This document shows, one piece after another, positions 18,770 to 30,520 of a DNA stretch of 64,000 nucleotides; the stretch's first letter is position 1, and each line of letters begins with the position of its first letter. The notes beneath the pieces are model-generated. The model was given only the letters and a program-made list of their open reading frames with translations, had not been told where the DNA came from and made no database searches. The position numbers were made by a program, and so were the translations under genes. The DNA is from Mixta theicola (GTDB lineage Bacteria > Pseudomonadota > Gammaproteobacteria > Enterobacterales > Enterobacteriaceae). Location of the stretch: assembly GCF_002895925.1 (NCBI RefSeq), contig NZ_NWUO01000016.1:1-64000 (forward strand). The letters run 5' to 3'.

Positions 18770-19987
18770 TTACTGATATTTACGCAGCGTCAGCGTTGCG
18801 TTGGTGCCGCCAAAGCCGAAACTGTTAGACATTACCGTCGTCAGCTTACGTTCGGTCGGCATAGTGACAATATTCATCCCTTCCGCCACCGGATCGAGTT
18901 CTTCAACGTTAATGCTCGGCGCGATAAAACCATGTTCCAGCATCAGCAGACTGTAGATCGCTTCCTGTACGCCTGCCGCGCCCAGCGAGTGACCGGTCAT
19001 GGCTTTGGTTGCGGAAATGGCCGGCTGATTTTCGCCAAACACTTCACGGATCGCGCCCAGCTCTTTCGCATCGCCAACCGGCGTAGAAGTCCCGTGCGTG
19101 TTGATATAGTCGATTGGGGTATCTACGCCCTGCATCGCCATTTTCATGCAGCGCACCGCGCCTTCACCTGACGGCGCAACCATATCAGCGCCGTCGGAGG
19201 TCGCGCCGTAACCAACGATCTCGGCATAGATATGCGCACCGCGCGCCAGCGCATGCTCTAACTCTTCGACAACGACCATGCCGCCGCCGCCTGCAATTAC
19301 AAAGCCGTCACGGTTAGCATCATAGGTACGGGATGCTTTTTCCGGCGTTTCGTTATAGCGGGTGGAAAGCGCGCCCATCGCATCAAATTCACAGGCCATT
19401 TCCCAGCACAGCTCTTCGCCGCCGCCGGCAAAAACGATATCCTGTTTACCCAGCTGGATTTGTTCTACCGCGTTACCAATACAGTGCGCAGAAGTGGCGC
19501 AGGCGGAACTGATTGAGTAGTTAACGCCGTGGATTTTGAACGGCGTCGCCAGACAGGCGGAAACGCCGGAGGCCATCGCTTTGGTCACCACGTACGGGCC
19601 TACGGCTTTCAGGCCGCGCGGGCTGCGCATGGCATCAGCGCCAAATACCTGGAAACGCGGAGAACCGCCGCCGGAACCGGCAATCAGACCCACGCGCGGA
19701 TTATTTTGGTAAGTTTCATCGCTCAGGCCAGCGTCTTTAATCGCTTCGGCCATAGAAAGATAAGCATAAATGGACGCATCACTCATAAAACGCACAATTT
19801 TGCGATCGATGAGGCCGGTGGTATCGAGCTTAACGTTACCCCAGACGTGACTACGCATGCCGGAATCTTTCATCTCTTGAGAGAAGGTAATGCCAGAGCG
19901 GCCTTCACGCAGAGATGCCAGGACTTCTTCCTGGTTGTTGCCAATGCTGGAAACGATCCCCAGGCCAGTAATCACTGCACGTTTCAT
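18770..19987 (-). CDS. fabB: 3-oxoacyl-ACP synthase I
   Basis: FabB condenses malonyl-ACP with acyl-ACP and is required for unsaturated fatty acids. It has 405 residues from ATG 19987 ([18 protein letters not shown]). The catalytic Cys is in [12 protein letters not shown] (about 163), and the two histidines are in [11 protein letters not shown] and [12 protein letters not shown]. Monocistronic with its own terminator and divergent from mnmC. FabR- and FadR-like sites lie in the promoter region. Confidence 0.97.
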   Translation of the reverse strand: MKRAVITGLGIVSSIGNNQEEVLASLREGRSGITFSQEMKDSGMRSHVWGNVKLDTTGLIDRKIVRFMSDASIYAYLSMAEAIKDAGLSDETYQNNPRVGLIAGSGGGSPRFQVFGADAMRSPRGLKAVGPYVVTKAMASGVSACLATPFKIHGVNYSISSACATSAHCIGNAVEQIQLGKQDIVFAGGGEELCWEMACEFDAMGALSTRYNETPEKASRTYDANRDGFVIAGGGGMVVVEELEHALARGAHIYAEIVGYGATSDGADMVAPSGEGAVRCMKMAMQGVDTPIDYINTHGTSTPVGDAKELGAIREVFGENQPAISATKAMTGHSLGAAGVQEAIYSLLMLEHGFIAPSINVEELDPVAEGMNIVTMPTERKLTTVMSNSFGFGGTNATLTLRKYQ

Positions 19988-20033
19988 CAAAATACCTCTT
20001 CCATCATCATAATTAGGTTTTGACAGGCACTCT

Positions 20034-20051
20034 AGCTTACACTTGTACGCC
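20034..20051. promoter_or_regulatory. Candidate FabR operator upstream of fabB
   Basis: AGCTTACACTTGTACGCC resembles the FabR palindrome known from fabA/fabB (AGCGTACA-TGTTCGCT type), with roughly four departures. It lies about 50 bases upstream of the fabB start, where FabR represses in E. coli. Confidence 0.5.
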
Positions 20052-20052
20052 G

Positions 20053-20069
20053 AACAAGTCCGATCAGCA
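20053..20069. promoter_or_regulatory. Candidate FadR activator site upstream of fabB
   Basis: AACAAGTCCGATCAGCA keeps the GTCCGA core and about 12 of 17 positions of the FadR consensus (AACTGGTCNGACCAGTT). It directly adjoins the FabR-like site, as in E. coli where FadR activates fabB. Confidence 0.5.
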
Positions 20070-20146
20070 AAATACTTGTGTAAATTTGCTTGATGTGACC
20101 GCTCTCGCTAAAATCGCGGCACTGCCTGATAAGTGAGCCATTCCCG

Positions 20147-22156
20147 TTGAAAAAGATCCCAATAGAACATGCAAAACTGGACTGGAACGATCAGGGTACA
20201 CCTGTATCCCGAGAATTTGACGACGTCTATTTTTCTAACCAGAACGGTCTGGAAGAGACCCACTATGTCTTTCTGGGCGGCAATAATTTGCCTGCCCGCT
20301 TCGCTACGCATCCGCGCGCGCTGTTTGTTGCTGCCGAAACCGGATTTGGCACCGGCCTTAATTTTCTGACGCTGTGGCGCGCTTTCGATCGCTTTCATCA
20401 GGAGCAGCCGCTGGCGAATTTGCAGCGCCTGCACTTTATCAGTATGGAAAAATTTCCGCTGGCCCTGGACGATCTTGCGGCCGCGCATGCGCGCTGGCCG
20501 GAGCTGGAGCCGTACGCTGCACAGCTGCGTCAGCAGTGGCCGCTGGCGCTGCCGGGCTGTCATCGTTTGCTGTTAGATGGCGGGCGCGTCACGCTGGATT
20601 TGTGGTTTGGCGATGTTAATACGCTTATTCATCATTTTGATGACAGCCTGCAGCGCAGCGTGGACGCCTGGTTTCTTGATGGTTTCGCGCCGTCAAAAAA
20701 TCCTGAAATGTGGACATCCGGGCTGTTTGAGGCCATGGCGCGCCTGGCGCGATCCGACGGCAGCTTCGCCACCTTTACTGCGGCGGGCTTTGTGCGGCGC
20801 GGTCTGGAGCAGGCGGGCTTCACGGTGACGAAGCGCAAAGGGTTTGGCCATAAGCGCGAAATGCTGTGCGGCACGCTGGCTGACGCGCCCGCTCTGCCCC
20901 ACTCCGCCCCGTGGTATGCGCGCTTCCCCGCAGCAGGCGAAGATATTGCCCTTATCGGCGGCGGTATCGCCAGCGTGCTGCTGGCGCTGGCGCTGCTGCG
21001 CCGTGGTAAACGCGTGACGCTCTACTGCGCCGACGACGCTCCGGCGCAAAATGCCTCCGGTAACCGTCAGGGCGCGCTCTATCCTTTACTTAACCAGCAC
21101 GATCCGGCGCTGGCGCAGTTTTTCCCGGCCGCCTTCAGCTTTGCGCGTCGGCTTTATGACAGCCTGCCGGTCACCTTTGCGCATGACTGGTGCGGCGTTA
21201 CGCAGCTGGCGTGGGATCAAAAGAGTTATGATAAAATTCAGCAAATGTTGGCAATAGCGCTGCCTGAAGCCCTGGCGCAGGGCGTTGATATGGAACAGGC
21301 CGAACGGCTTGCAGGCGTGACGCTCGGCTGCGGCGGCATTCACTATCCTGGCGGCGGCTGGCTGGCGCCGGCGGAACTTACCACGGCGCTGTTTGAACTG
21401 GCTCAACGGCAGGGGTTACAGGTTCACTGGCAGCATCGCTTAGAGAAGCTGGAGGAGGCGGATAACGGCTGGCGGTTACAGTTTTCCGCTGCGCCGGACA
21501 GGCAGCATCAAAACCTGGTCCTGGCGAACGGCCACGCCATTACCGCGCTGGCGCAAAGCGCCAGGCTGCCGGTCTATCCGGTTAGCGGCCAGGTCAGCCA
21601 TATTCCGAGCGCTCCCGGCCTGGCCGATCTGCAGCAGGTTCTGTGTTATGAAGGTTATCTGACGCCGGTCAGTCCGCAGTTTAATACGCATTGCATTGGC
21701 GCCAGCTATCATCGCGGCGATACCTCGGTCCACTATCGTGAAGAGGATCAGCAGGAGAACCGTCAACGGCTGCAGCACTGCCTGCCAGACTGTGAATGGA
21801 CGGCGGCGGTCGATGTTAGCGCGGGCGAAGCCCGCAACGGCGTACGCTGTGCGACGCGCGACCATCTGCCGATGGCGGGCAACCTGCCGGATTATGCGGC
21901 TCTTTTACAATGCTATGCCGATTTGCCGCGGCAGCGCGACGCTCAGGCTGAGATAACGCCAGCGCCTGTGTGGCCGGGATTGTTTGTGCTGGGCGCGCTG
22001 GGTTCGCGCGGCTTATGCAGCGGTCCGCTGGCGGCGGAAGCGTTGGCGGCGCAGCTGTGTGATGAGCCGATACCGCTGGATCGCGATACGCTGGCGGCGC
22101 TTAACCCCAACCGTTACTGGGTGCGCAAGCTGTTAAAAGGCAAACCGGTCGGCTGA
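20147..22156 (+). CDS. mnmC: Bifunctional tRNA mnm5s2U synthesis protein
   Basis: MnmC completes the wobble uridine modification mnm5s2U34. The C-terminal oxidase removes the carboxymethyl group and the N-terminal methyltransferase methylates with SAM. It has 669 residues from a TTG start at 20147 ([20 protein letters not shown]); no in-frame ATG fits the family start. The methyltransferase part shows [19 protein letters not shown] and [17 protein letters not shown]. The FAD-binding [17 protein letters not shown] begins near 265. Divergent from fabB. Confidence 0.95.
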   Translation: MKKIPIEHAKLDWNDQGTPVSREFDDVYFSNQNGLEETHYVFLGGNNLPARFATHPRALFVAAETGFGTGLNFLTLWRAFDRFHQEQPLANLQRLHFISMEKFPLALDDLAAAHARWPELEPYAAQLRQQWPLALPGCHRLLLDGGRVTLDLWFGDVNTLIHHFDDSLQRSVDAWFLDGFAPSKNPEMWTSGLFEAMARLARSDGSFATFTAAGFVRRGLEQAGFTVTKRKGFGHKREMLCGTLADAPALPHSAPWYARFPAAGEDIALIGGGIASVLLALALLRRGKRVTLYCADDAPAQNASGNRQGALYPLLNQHDPALAQFFPAAFSFARRLYDSLPVTFAHDWCGVTQLAWDQKSYDKIQQMLAIALPEALAQGVDMEQAERLAGVTLGCGGIHYPGGGWLAPAELTTALFELAQRQGLQVHWQHRLEKLEEADNGWRLQFSAAPDRQHQNLVLANGHAITALAQSARLPVYPVSGQVSHIPSAPGLADLQQVLCYEGYLTPVSPQFNTHCIGASYHRGDTSVHYREEDQQENRQRLQHCLPDCEWTAAVDVSAGEARNGVRCATRDHLPMAGNLPDYAALLQCYADLPRQRDAQAEITPAPVWPGLFVLGALGSRGLCSGPLAAEALAAQLCDEPIPLDRDTLAALNPNRYWVRKLLKGKPVG

Positions 22157-22190
22157 CGCTCTGCTTACGTTATCGATAATGAGAAAATAA

Positions 22191-22215
22191 AAAAGCGGCC
22201 TGCGGGCCGCTTTTT
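22191..22215. terminator. mnmC terminator, probably bidirectional
   Basis: AAAAGCGGCC-TGCG-GGCCGCTTTTT: a 7-base GC stem with A run before and T run after, 35 bases beyond the mnmC stop and on the far side of the yfcL 3' end. Confidence 0.85.
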
Positions 22216-22223
22216 ACTGCTCA

Positions 22224-22344
22224 GAACTCAAGGCGCGGGGAGTCCAGACAGAAGAGTAAAGCGTCCCGCGCCATGGACGGCGCGGGCCGAGCTGTCAGGG
22301 ATGACGTTGTTTGCGTCTTTACGATCGGCCTGGGCTCCCCGTGC
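22224..22344. repeat. 121-bp structured intergenic repeat, copy 1
   Basis: About 89% identical by eye (roughly 13 mismatches) to 34061-34181, and the same length. The ends pair: GCGCGGGGAGTCCA (22233-22246) with TGGGCTCCCCGTGC (22331-22344). Inside are a GTAAAG/CTTTAC stem, a perfect 8-base CCCGCGCC/GGCGCGGG hairpin and a GTCA/TGAC hairpin. It lies between the convergent genes mnmC and yfcL. It is not an ERIC or REP sequence as I remember them. Confidence 0.8.
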
Positions 22345-22392
22345 AGGCACGGTGTAATGTCAGTTGCTCTTCGCTGCTTTTATTAACAAAAA

Positions 22393-22674
22393 TCAGGCGG
22401 GCTGGCGCGCCTGCAAAAACAGATTATCCCACATGCCGATCACCAGCGCCTGATCGCGCGGCGAGAGTTCACCGGCGGCAATGGCGTTTTGCAGGCTGTT
22501 CTGCACTTGGATTTGTAACGCTTCGGCGGTATGCTCGCCGCTCTTTTCCAACTCCACTACCGCCAGAGTGAGGTGACCGCGCAGGTAGCCACTGGCAAAT
22601 AGCTCATCATCGCTGGCATGCTCGACCATATCGTCAATCAGGGCCAGAATACGCGTTTCAAATTCTGCGATCAT
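22393..22674 (-). CDS. yfcL: YfcL family protein
   Basis: A 93-residue helical protein closely similar to E. coli YfcL ([49 protein letters not shown]). Its function is unknown. It is the last gene of the prmB-aroC-mepA-yfcA-epmC-yfcL run, 29 bases after epmC. Confidence 0.93.
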   Translation of the reverse strand: MIAEFETRILALIDDMVEHASDDELFASGYLRGHLTLAVVELEKSGEHTAEALQIQVQNSLQNAIAAGELSPRDQALVIGMWDNLFLQARQPA

Positions 22675-22703
22675 CTCAATTCCTCATTAAGTCGCGCCTC
22701 CGT

Positions 22704-23252
22704 TCAGCGCAGATCTTCCGGCCAGGGAAACTGCGCCGACGTCAGCGGGGGCGTGTGATAAAAACGCTGTAGCTCAGCGATAAAACGGGCCGGACGCGCC
22801 GGAATGCCGTTTTCAAGATAGTGCATTACCTGAGCATGAACCTTACGCTGAAACGCAATGCGATCCGGCTCATGGTCTCCATTGAGATTGTCACAACTTA
22901 CGTTGAAGGGAAAGCCCGCCGCGACGCTGAACATCCACTCCAGCGCCTGCGGTTTAATCTCTACGGATTCAAACTGGTTTTGCGTGACGGCATCACGTCC
23001 GTCCGGGCAATACCAGTAACCAAAATCAACCAGTTGGCGACGTTCGGCACCGGCAATACACCAGTGGGAAATCTCGTGCAGCGCGCTGGCGTAATAGCCA
23101 TGAGCAAACACCACGCGATGCCAGGGTGAAGCGTCATCCGCCGGAAGATAAATAGGTTCATCGTCGCCTTTAATTAGACGCGTCTGAAAATCATCCTGGA
23201 AACAGCGATCGAATACGCTAATCAGGTCCTGGTATTGGTGCGTTGTGTTCAT
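22704..23252 (-). CDS. epmC: Elongation factor P hydroxylase
   Basis: EpmC (YfcM) hydroxylates the beta-lysyl-lysine modification of elongation factor P. Its 182 residues start at ATG 23252 (MNTTHQYQDLISVFDRCF), the family start; the longer frame extends upstream without support. A metal-binding HEISHWCIAG motif near 75 and YWYCPDGRDAVTQNQFE are diagnostic. In the operon with yfcA and yfcL. Confidence 0.94.
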   Translation of the reverse strand: MNTTHQYQDLISVFDRCFQDDFQTRLIKGDDEPIYLPADDASPWHRVVFAHGYYASALHEISHWCIAGAERRQLVDFGYWYCPDGRDAVTQNQFESVEIKPQALEWMFSVAAGFPFNVSCDNLNGDHEPDRIAFQRKVHAQVMHYLENGIPARPARFIAELQRFYHTPPLTSAQFPWPEDLR

Positions 23253-23319
23253 ATACCTAAACGTCTGCTGAAAAAAACGCGCAAATTGTCGCATTAAGCG
23301 TGCGCATTGACGAGCATTA

Positions 23320-24120
23320 TCAAAAGAGGTGCGTTAGCCAGTGCCCAATGGCCGCGCCGTAATCTTCATACAGCAGCTTACTGCTCATTACCACCGAAAC
23401 GATAACCACCATCGGACGGATCAGCTTCTGTCCGCGCGACAGTACCATACGCGCCCCCAGACGAGCGCCGCAAATCGATCCCAGCAGCATCACCAGCCCA
23501 ACGCCCCACACCACTTTGCCGCCCATGATAAAAAACAGCAGGCTGGCAAAGTTCGAGGTGAAGTTAAGCACTTTGGCGTGCGCGGTGGATTTCGCCAGAT
23601 TAAAACCGGCCAGCGTCACGAAAGCCAGCGCATAAAAGGAGCCGGCCCCCGGCCCGAAGAAGCCATCGTAGAAGCCGACCGTGCCGCCCGCCACCAGCGC
23701 AAACGGCAGGCCGTGCAGACGACGCTGCCGATCCTCTTCGCCTAATCGCGGCATCAGCAGGAAATAGAGGCCGATGCCGATAATCAGCAGCGGCAATACC
23801 TGCCGCAAAAAGTCGGAACGCACATGCTGCACCAGCAGCGTACCGCAGACCGCGCCGATAAAGGTCATCGCGATATTCAGGCGCTGTTCGCGCAGCAATA
23901 CCGCCCCGCGCCTGACAAAATAGAGGCTGGCGGAAAAAGATCCGCCGACCGCCTGCAGTTTGTTAGTCGCCAGCACCTGAGCAGGCGTTAGCCCGACTGA
24001 CAGCAGCGCAGGCACGGTAAGCAGGCCGCCGCCGCCAGCAATCGAATCAATAAACGCAGCCAGCATAGCAACGAAAAACAGCACCGCTACTATCTGCGGC
24101 GTGACAACCAACCAGTCCAT
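23320..24120 (-). CDS. yfcA: TSUP/TauE-SafE family transporter YfcA
   Basis: A 266-residue inner-membrane protein with about eight hydrophobic segments and the family signature AAFIDSIAGGGGLLTVPALLS at 20-40. Further conserved segments are ALVAGGTVGFYDGFFGPGAGS and NLAKSTAHAKVLNFTSN. TSUP members move sulfite or organosulfonates; the substrate of YfcA is not established. It lies 8 bases after mepA, in the aroC operon. Confidence 0.92.
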   Translation of the reverse strand: MDWLVVTPQIVAVLFFVAMLAAFIDSIAGGGGLLTVPALLSVGLTPAQVLATNKLQAVGGSFSASLYFVRRGAVLLREQRLNIAMTFIGAVCGTLLVQHVRSDFLRQVLPLLIIGIGLYFLLMPRLGEEDRQRRLHGLPFALVAGGTVGFYDGFFGPGAGSFYALAFVTLAGFNLAKSTAHAKVLNFTSNFASLLFFIMGGKVVWGVGLVMLLGSICGARLGARMVLSRGQKLIRPMVVIVSVVMSSKLLYEDYGAAIGHWLTHLF

Positions 24121-24128
24121 GCAACGTC

Positions 24129-24956
24129 CTAAAGTAAATGTTTATCCAGCAGCGCCTGGCAGGACGGCGGCAACGGCGGTGGTTCGCGTTTCACCGGCGC
24201 ACCGGCGCCTGGTTTTTTCGGCGCAAACCAGCTTTCCAGCTCCGTGCCGCAGCCATCGCCCGGCGGCGGCGGCGCCTGGTCCTGACACGCCAGGCTTTCC
24301 GGCGGACAGCGCAGGCGCACATGCATATGGGCGCGATGGCCAAACCACGGGCGTACCTTACGCAGCCAGTCGCGATCGCTGCCGGCATCGGCGCAGAGCT
24401 GCTTTTTGATCGCCGGGCTGACAAAAATACGCGTTACCTGCTCATCCTTTGCCGCCAGCTTAATCAGGCTGTCGATTTCCGGCTGCCAGTGGCGCGCCAC
24501 GACGCGTTTACCGTCAGCGCGAACCAAATCAAGCGGCTGCGGCTTCAACAGCATCTGCGGCGTCCAGCGTTTTTTCGGCAGCTGCAGCCAGACATCAACA
24601 TCCAGACCGCTCTGGTGGCTGGCGTGACCGCTGCTGAAGCGCCCGCCTGCCGCCATGCCCATATCGCCAATCAGCACCTGGCCCAGCCCCAGGTTATGCA
24701 CCTGGGTAGTCAGACGCTGGATAAACAGAATCAGATCGGGATGACCAAAGTAACGGCGCTGATCCTGGCGCATCACCTGATAAGAGGGGGCGTTAAGCGG
24801 TAACGCTTCGGCCCCGACGATACAGCCGTTGGCAAACGCGCCAATCGCCTGCGGCGAACCGGGAATCGGATGGGTAATGCGTTGCCACGGCGTTGCCGCC
24901 AGCGCCGACGCGCTGGCCAGCAGCGCAGCCAGCATGAGAAGCGTTTTTTTCATCAT
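24129..24956 (-). CDS. mepA: Penicillin-insensitive murein DD-endopeptidase
   Basis: MepA cleaves D-Ala-mDAP crosslinks of peptidoglycan in the periplasm and is a LAS-type zinc metallopeptidase. Its 275 residues begin with a signal peptide ([20 protein letters not shown]). Zinc ligands lie in [14 protein letters not shown] and in [12 protein letters not shown]. The C-terminal cysteines and proline-rich tail match E. coli MepA. The ATG at 24956 overlaps the aroC stop by one base (TGATG); the next ATG at 24953 is also possible. Confidence 0.94.
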   Translation of the reverse strand: MMKKTLLMLAALLASASALAATPWQRITHPIPGSPQAIGAFANGCIVGAEALPLNAPSYQVMRQDQRRYFGHPDLILFIQRLTTQVHNLGLGQVLIGDMGMAAGGRFSSGHASHQSGLDVDVWLQLPKKRWTPQMLLKPQPLDLVRADGKRVVARHWQPEIDSLIKLAAKDEQVTRIFVSPAIKKQLCADAGSDRDWLRKVRPWFGHRAHMHVRLRCPPESLACQDQAPPPPGDGCGTELESWFAPKKPGAGAPVKREPPPLPPSCQALLDKHLL

Positions 24957-26041
24957 CACCAGCGGGGAATGGCGGTGGTAACGTCAGCGCACTGGGCGCG
25001 ATGGCGCAGCAGATGGTCCATCAGCACGATCGCCATCATCGCTTCGGCGATCGGCACCGCGCGGATCCCCACGCAAGGATCGTGACGTCCTTTGGTAATC
25101 ATCTCGACCTCTTCGCCGGTGCGGGTAATGGTTTTTCCGGGCACGGTGATACTTGAGGTCGGTTTCATCGCCAGGTGGGCAATTACCGTCTGGCCGCTGC
25201 TGATGCCGCCAAGAATGCCGCCCGCGTGGTTGCTTTGAAAGCCGCTGGCGCGGATCTCATCGCGATGCTGGCTGCCGCGCTGGTTAACCACGGCGAAACC
25301 GTCGCCGATTTCGATCCCTTTAACCGCATTGATGCTCATCAGCGCATGGGCCAGATCCGCATCGAGACGGTCAAAGACCGGCTCGCCAAGGCCGACCGGC
25401 ACGTTTTCCGCCACCACGGTGACCTTCGCGCCAATCGAGTCGCCCTCTTTTTTCAGCGCCCGCATCAGTTCGTCCAGCGCTTCCAGCCTGTCGGGATCGG
25501 GGCAGAAGAACGGGTTTTGCTCAACCTGGCTCCAGTCTTTCAGCTCACAGGCGACATCGCCGATCTGCGCCAGATAACCGCGAACCTGAACGCCAAATTT
25601 CATCTGCAGATATTTTTTCGCAATGGCACCTGCCGCTACGCGCATCGCCGTTTCGCGTGCGGAGGAACGTCCGCCGCCGCGATAGTCTCGCAGACCATAT
25701 TTTTGCTCGTAGGTATAATCAGCATGGCCCGGACGAAACAGATCTTTAATCGCGCCATAATCCTGCGAACGCTGATCGGTATTTTCAATCAGTAACCCAA
25801 TGCTGGTGCCGGTGGTAACGCCTTCGAACACGCCGGACAGAATGCGCACCCGATCCGGTTCACGCCGCTGGGTAGTATAACGCGAGGTGCCCGGACGCCG
25901 CCGGTCAAGATCCCGCTGTAAATCCGCTTCGGTTAGTGGAATGCCCGGCGGTACGCCGTCAACAATACAGCCCAGCGCAATACCATGCGACTCACCAAAG
26001 GTGGTGACGCGAAAAATCTGTCCAATCGTGTTGCCTGCCAT
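24956..26041 (-). CDS. aroC: Chorismate synthase
   Basis: AroC converts EPSP to chorismate with reduced FMN, the last step of the shared aromatic pathway. The 361-residue length is normal. Signatures are [17 protein letters not shown] (about 10-26), [22 protein letters not shown] and [20 protein letters not shown]. Downstream of prmB and coupled to mepA. Confidence 0.97.
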   Translation of the reverse strand: MAGNTIGQIFRVTTFGESHGIALGCIVDGVPPGIPLTEADLQRDLDRRRPGTSRYTTQRREPDRVRILSGVFEGVTTGTSIGLLIENTDQRSQDYGAIKDLFRPGHADYTYEQKYGLRDYRGGGRSSARETAMRVAAGAIAKKYLQMKFGVQVRGYLAQIGDVACELKDWSQVEQNPFFCPDPDRLEALDELMRALKKEGDSIGAKVTVVAENVPVGLGEPVFDRLDADLAHALMSINAVKGIEIGDGFAVVNQRGSQHRDEIRASGFQSNHAGGILGGISSGQTVIAHLAMKPTSSITVPGKTITRTGEEVEMITKGRHDPCVGIRAVPIAEAMMAIVLMDHLLRHRAQCADVTTAIPRW

Positions 26042-26062
26042 CTCGGCTCCGTTATTGTGCGA

Positions 26063-26995
26063 TTAATCTTTGAAGAATTTGAAATGATGCTGTGCGTCGA
26101 TAATCTGCTGACGGGTCAGCATAAATACGCCGTCGCCGCCGTTATCAAACTCCAGCCAGGTAAAGGGCACGTCAGGATATTGCTCCATCATATGCACCAT
26201 GCTGTTGCCCACTTCGCAAATCAGCACGCCATCTTCCTGCAAATAGTTCGGCGCGCAGGCGAGAATACGGCGCACCAGCTTCAGGCCGTCGCTGCCTGCC
26301 GCCAGCCCCAGCTCCGGCTCATGCCGATATTCGCTGGGCAAGTCGTCCATATCATCCGCGTCAACATAGGGCGGATTGGTAACGATCAGATCGTAGCGGA
26401 GCTTCGGCAGGTCGCGGAACAGGTCGGAGCGGATCGGCGTAACCTGATGAATCATACCGTGTTCGTCGATATTCTGCTCGGCAACCGCCAGCGCATCAAG
26501 CGAGAGATCCACCGCGTCCACTTCCGCTTCCGGGAAGGCGTAAGCGCAGGCGATGGCGATACAGCCGCTGCCGGTGCACATATCCAGAATATGCTGCGGC
26601 GTGCGGTTTACCAGCCCGGCGAAGCGGCTGTTAATCAGCTCGCCAATCGGCGAACGCGGCACCAGCACGCGCTCATCGACATAAAACTCGTGGCCGCAAA
26701 ACCAGGATTTATTGGTGAGATAGGCAACCGGAATACGCTCGTTAACGCGGCGAATGACGCGCTCAACGATGCGGTGGCGCTCGCTGGAGGTCAGGCGCGC
26801 ATTGCGCATCTCTTCAGGAATATCCAGCGGCAGGTAAAGGGTTGGCAAAACCAGCTGAACAGCTTCGTCCCAGGGATTATCCGTGCCGTGGCCATACCAG
26901 ATATTGGCGGCGGCAAAACGGCTCACCGCCCAGCGCAGCATGTCCTGAATGGTATGCAGTTCATTCACTGCCTCATCGACGAAAATTTTGTCCAC
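26063..26995 (-). CDS. prmB: Ribosomal protein uL3 glutamine methyltransferase
   Basis: PrmB methylates a glutamine in ribosomal protein L3. It has 310 residues from a GTG at 26995 ([17 protein letters not shown]), exactly the E. coli start; the longer open frame upstream overlaps smrB's leader and is not supported. SAM-binding [16 protein letters not shown] and the catalytic NPPY motif ([11 protein letters not shown]) are present. Divergent from smrB; first gene of the aroC operon. Confidence 0.95.
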   Translation of the reverse strand: MDKIFVDEAVNELHTIQDMLRWAVSRFAAANIWYGHGTDNPWDEAVQLVLPTLYLPLDIPEEMRNARLTSSERHRIVERVIRRVNERIPVAYLTNKSWFCGHEFYVDERVLVPRSPIGELINSRFAGLVNRTPQHILDMCTGSGCIAIACAYAFPEAEVDAVDLSLDALAVAEQNIDEHGMIHQVTPIRSDLFRDLPKLRYDLIVTNPPYVDADDMDDLPSEYRHEPELGLAAGSDGLKLVRRILACAPNYLQEDGVLICEVGNSMVHMMEQYPDVPFTWLEFDNGGDGVFMLTRQQIIDAQHHFKFFKD

Positions 26996-27160
26996 GTTGC
27001 CCTCCACAGGCCGTTCCGTAATTACGGCGGGTAGTTTGCCATGAAGCGGGCGAGAATTCAGCGCGGCGAGGTGAAAAAGCTGACTTTTGTTTACAATGCG
27101 GGTTATCGTAGCCGGCAGGCCGTGCATCCTGCGGCATTCAACCATCAGAAATTGAAGATT

Positions 27161-27709
27161 ATGAAGAAGAAAGAGCAGCTCAGCGCCGATGATAAAGCGC
27201 TGTTTCGTCAGCTGATGACCGGCACCCGCAAGCTGAAGCAGGATACCCTGATGCATAAGCCGGTGCGTAAAAAAGCGGAGGTTTCGCTGAAGCGTCAGCT
27301 GTCGGAACAGGCGGATAACAGCCACTATTTCTCAGATGAGTTTCAGCCGCTGCTGGCGGAGGAAGGTCCGGTGCGCTATGTGCGCAGCAATGTCAGCCAC
27401 TATGAGCTAAAAAAGCTGCGGCGCGGCGATTATTCACCGGAAATTTTTCTCGATCTGCATGGGTTAACGCAGCAGCAGGCCAAACAGGAGCTGGGCGCGC
27501 TGATCGCCGCCTGCCGTCGCGAACATATTTTTTGCGCCAGCGTGATGCACGGTCACGGCAAACATATCCTGAAGCAACAAACGCCGCTGTGGCTGGCGCA
27601 GCATCCCCATGTGATGGCGTTTCATCAGGCGCCCAAAGCCTTTGGTGGCGATGCGGCGTTGCTGGTGCTGATTGAGGTGGAAGAGTGGCAACCGCCAGAG
27701 TTACCCTGA
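27161..27709 (+). CDS. smrB: Ribosome rescue endonuclease SmrB
   Basis: SmrB cleaves mRNA between collided ribosomes. It has 182 residues from ATG 27161 ([19 protein letters not shown]), the family start. The Smr domain (about 95-180) carries [14 protein letters not shown] and the catalytic-loop sequence [13 protein letters not shown]. Divergent from prmB and convergent with sixA. Confidence 0.95.
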   Translation: MKKKEQLSADDKALFRQLMTGTRKLKQDTLMHKPVRKKAEVSLKRQLSEQADNSHYFSDEFQPLLAEEGPVRYVRSNVSHYELKKLRRGDYSPEIFLDLHGLTQQQAKQELGALIAACRREHIFCASVMHGHGKHILKQQTPLWLAQHPHVMAFHQAPKAFGGDAALLVLIEVEEWQPPELP

Positions 27710-27721
27710 CGGCAGAGAAGG

Positions 27722-28204
27722 CTACATCGCCTTTGCCAGCTTAGAAGGGCTAATCTGCCACTTTAAGGCGCCTTCGCCGTCATCGGCATCAAAATCAATG
27801 CAGGCAATGGCCGAGGTGGCAAACATCGGCGGCGGTTCCTGCGGACAAAGCTCCGAAACCAGATAGCCAACCAGTGGAAGATGCGAGATAACCAGCACGG
27901 ATTTCACGCCTTCTTTTGCCAGCGTCTGTAAATAGCAGGCCACCAGCGCCGGATCGCCGCCCGGCGTCAGCTCAGGTAAAACTTCCTGCTCCTGCGGCAG
28001 CCGCAGGGCTTCACGTACCGTGGCTAACGTCTGCTCCGCCCGCAGATAGGGGCTAACCAGCACCCGTTCAATATCCAGAGTCTGACTGTTCAGCCAGCTC
28101 GCCATCTGGCGTGATTCATCACAACCACAATGGGTAAGAGGCCTAACCGAATCACTGGCCGCCTCAAGTGCAGCGTCGCCGTGACGCATGATAAAAACTT
28201 GCAT
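27722..28204 (-). CDS. sixA: Phosphohistidine phosphatase SixA
   Basis: SixA removes phosphate from histidine phosphotransfer proteins; in E. coli it acts on NPr of the nitrogen PTS and on ArcB. It has 160 residues, with the histidine-phosphatase signature MRHGDAALEA at 6-15 and a second catalytic histidine in VISHLPLVGYLV (near 109). Located between smrB and fadJ as in E. coli. Confidence 0.94.
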   Translation of the reverse strand: MQVFIMRHGDAALEAASDSVRPLTHCGCDESRQMASWLNSQTLDIERVLVSPYLRAEQTLATVREALRLPQEQEVLPELTPGGDPALVACYLQTLAKEGVKSVLVISHLPLVGYLVSELCPQEPPPMFATSAIACIDFDADDGEGALKWQISPSKLAKAM

Positions 28205-28374
28205 AAAGCACCGCTGTTGTTTAACAAAATCGTCGGATCATCAGACTGTCCGACGCTTCATTCTGCGAATGAACGTTGTGTTGTAACCTAATGACTTGAG
28301 TATAGTCAACCGATTGTTTATTAAACGAGCTATTGTCGGGATCTGCCGCCCGCCGCAATAAAATTGCATTCTGC

Positions 28375-30516
28375 CTAAACCACTGAATCATTATGGTTAT
28401 TCATTTCCGGCGATGAATTGTAAAAGTTTTCAGCGCGCTTAGCGCGTTGGCGAAGCGCTTCGCAAGGCGCAAAACGATCGCCATATTGATGCATCAGGCT
28501 GGCTAATGTGTTAACCATATTGGCAGCGCCAAGGCTATCCATATACCGATAAGGGCCGCCGAGGAAAGGTGGAAAACCGATACCGAACACCGCGCCAATA
28601 TCCCCGTCGCGCGGGCTGCGTACGATACCCTCTTCCAGGCAGCGCGCCGCCTCATTCAGCATCATCATCACGCAGCGTTGAGCGATAAGCGCACCGTCCA
28701 GCCGATGCTGCGGCTGAATATGCAGCAGGGAATAGATGGTTTTATCGGGCCGCTTTTTACTGCTGTCATAACGATAAAAACCGCGTCCGTTCTTACGCCC
28801 TTTGCGGTTGTCGTTCAGCACGGCGGCAAAGGCCTCCGGCGCGGCGAAACGCATACCATATTCCTGTTCCAGAATGGGCAGAATTTTCGTGCCCACATCG
28901 ATCCCTACCTCATCCAGCAGCTGTACCGGCCCAACCGGGAAGCCGAATTTGATCAGCGCTTTATCCACCGCGTCAATGGGCTCGCCTTCCAGCACACAGC
29001 GCATTGCTTCATTTATATAGGGCGCCAGGATGCGGTTAACGTAAAAACCGGGGCGGTCGGCCACCACAATCGCCGTTTTACCCTGCCGCTTCGCCAGCGC
29101 AACGGTGGTGGCGACGGTGCGGGCGGAGGTGGTTTGATGCGGGATGACTTCCACCAGCGGCATTTTATCTACCGGACTGAAGTAGTGCAGGCCGATAATA
29201 TTTTCCGGGCGCTGCGCCCGCGCGGCGATTTGGGCAATCGGCAAGGAAGAGGTATTCGAGGCGAAAACAGTCTGTGGAGCGCAGTGCTGCTCCACTTCCG
29301 CCACCATCTGCTGTTTTAAGCCGAGATCCTCGAATACCGCTTCGATAATCACATCGCGTTGGCTAAAGCCACGATAGTTGGTGCTGCCGGTAATCAGCGC
29401 CATCTGCCGCTGCCGTCCAGCGGCGATAATCTGACGGCGTTTAATCTTTTTACTCAGCAGATCCCAGCTATATTTCATCGCATGGTTAATCCCTTCCACG
29501 CTAATATCTTTAATACGTACCGGCAGTTCCGCTTTGGTCGCGGTAACGGCGGCAATGCCGCCGCCCATCAATCCACCGCCCAGTACGCCGATGCTGCGCA
29601 GCGTGACTGGCTCGGCGTCGTACTCTTTTTTCAGCGCGGTGCTGGCAAAAAACAGCTGGCGCAGCGAAGCGGACTGCGAGGTCATGGTTAGCTCGCCAAA
29701 GGCGAGCGCTTCCGCCTCCAGACCGGCTCGCATCCCCTGTTCCAGCCCGGTTCTTACCGCCTCCAGAATACGCCGCGTGGCCGGATAATTGCCGTGCGTT
29801 TTCGCCTCGCTCTGGCGTGCCGCCAGCCGGAACAGAATGGCGCGTCCCGCCGCCCCGTTCAGCAAACGCTCACGCAGCGGCAGCGGGCGGCGTGGACCTT
29901 TACCTTTCAGCGCCAGCTTAACCGCCGCCTCCAGCAAAATGCTGTGCGGCACCGCCTCATCAACCAGCCCCAGCCTCAGCGCCTGTTTGGCCCGCAGGGT
30001 TTTCCCGGTAAGAATCAGGTTCAACGCCTGTGACGCGCCAATTAAACGCGGCAGGCGTTGCGTGCCGCCGCTGCCGGGCAGCAGGCCCAGCTGCACTTCC
30101 GGCAGCCCAAGCCGGGTTTTATCATCCAGCGTACAAACGCGCCGATCGCAGGCCAGCGCCAGCTCCAGTCCGCCGCCAAGGCAGACACCGTGTATCGCGG
30201 CCACCACCGGCACCGGCAGCGCCGCGATCTCTGACATTACGCGCTGCCCCTGTTCGGCCAGTTTGCGCGCCTCGTCGGCGCTGCGGCACTGGTCAATCAT
30301 GCTAATATCCGCGCCGGCAATAAAGGAGTCCGGCTTACCCGAAATAAACACCAGCCCGGCCAGCGCCGGATTTTGCCGCGCCTGGCTAATCACCGCCCGA
30401 ATTTGCTGAATAAACGCCGCCTTCAGGGTATTCATTTTTTCACTGGGCACATTAATAACGATGACGCCGACATTGTCGCTGCGCACGCTCAGATGAAATG
30501 CGGATTGCTGTTCCAT
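28375..30516 (-). CDS. fadJ: Anaerobic fatty-acid oxidation multifunctional enzyme, alpha subunit
   Basis: FadJ provides enoyl-CoA hydratase and 3-hydroxyacyl-CoA dehydrogenase activity for anaerobic beta-oxidation with FadI. It has 713 residues from ATG 30516 ([15 protein letters not shown]). The N-terminal crotonase domain shows [11 protein letters not shown] and [18 protein letters not shown]. The NAD-binding [14 protein letters not shown] begins near 315, followed by [16 protein letters not shown] with the dehydrogenase histidine. It lies 4 bases after fadI in a FadR-controlled operon. Confidence 0.96.
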   Translation of the reverse strand: MEQQSAFHLSVRSDNVGVIVINVPSEKMNTLKAAFIQQIRAVISQARQNPALAGLVFISGKPDSFIAGADISMIDQCRSADEARKLAEQGQRVMSEIAALPVPVVAAIHGVCLGGGLELALACDRRVCTLDDKTRLGLPEVQLGLLPGSGGTQRLPRLIGASQALNLILTGKTLRAKQALRLGLVDEAVPHSILLEAAVKLALKGKGPRRPLPLRERLLNGAAGRAILFRLAARQSEAKTHGNYPATRRILEAVRTGLEQGMRAGLEAEALAFGELTMTSQSASLRQLFFASTALKKEYDAEPVTLRSIGVLGGGLMGGGIAAVTATKAELPVRIKDISVEGINHAMKYSWDLLSKKIKRRQIIAAGRQRQMALITGSTNYRGFSQRDVIIEAVFEDLGLKQQMVAEVEQHCAPQTVFASNTSSLPIAQIAARAQRPENIIGLHYFSPVDKMPLVEVIPHQTTSARTVATTVALAKRQGKTAIVVADRPGFYVNRILAPYINEAMRCVLEGEPIDAVDKALIKFGFPVGPVQLLDEVGIDVGTKILPILEQEYGMRFAAPEAFAAVLNDNRKGRKNGRGFYRYDSSKKRPDKTIYSLLHIQPQHRLDGALIAQRCVMMMLNEAARCLEEGIVRSPRDGDIGAVFGIGFPPFLGGPYRYMDSLGAANMVNTLASLMHQYGDRFAPCEALRQRAKRAENFYNSSPEMNNHNDSVV

Positions 30517-30520
30517 GACC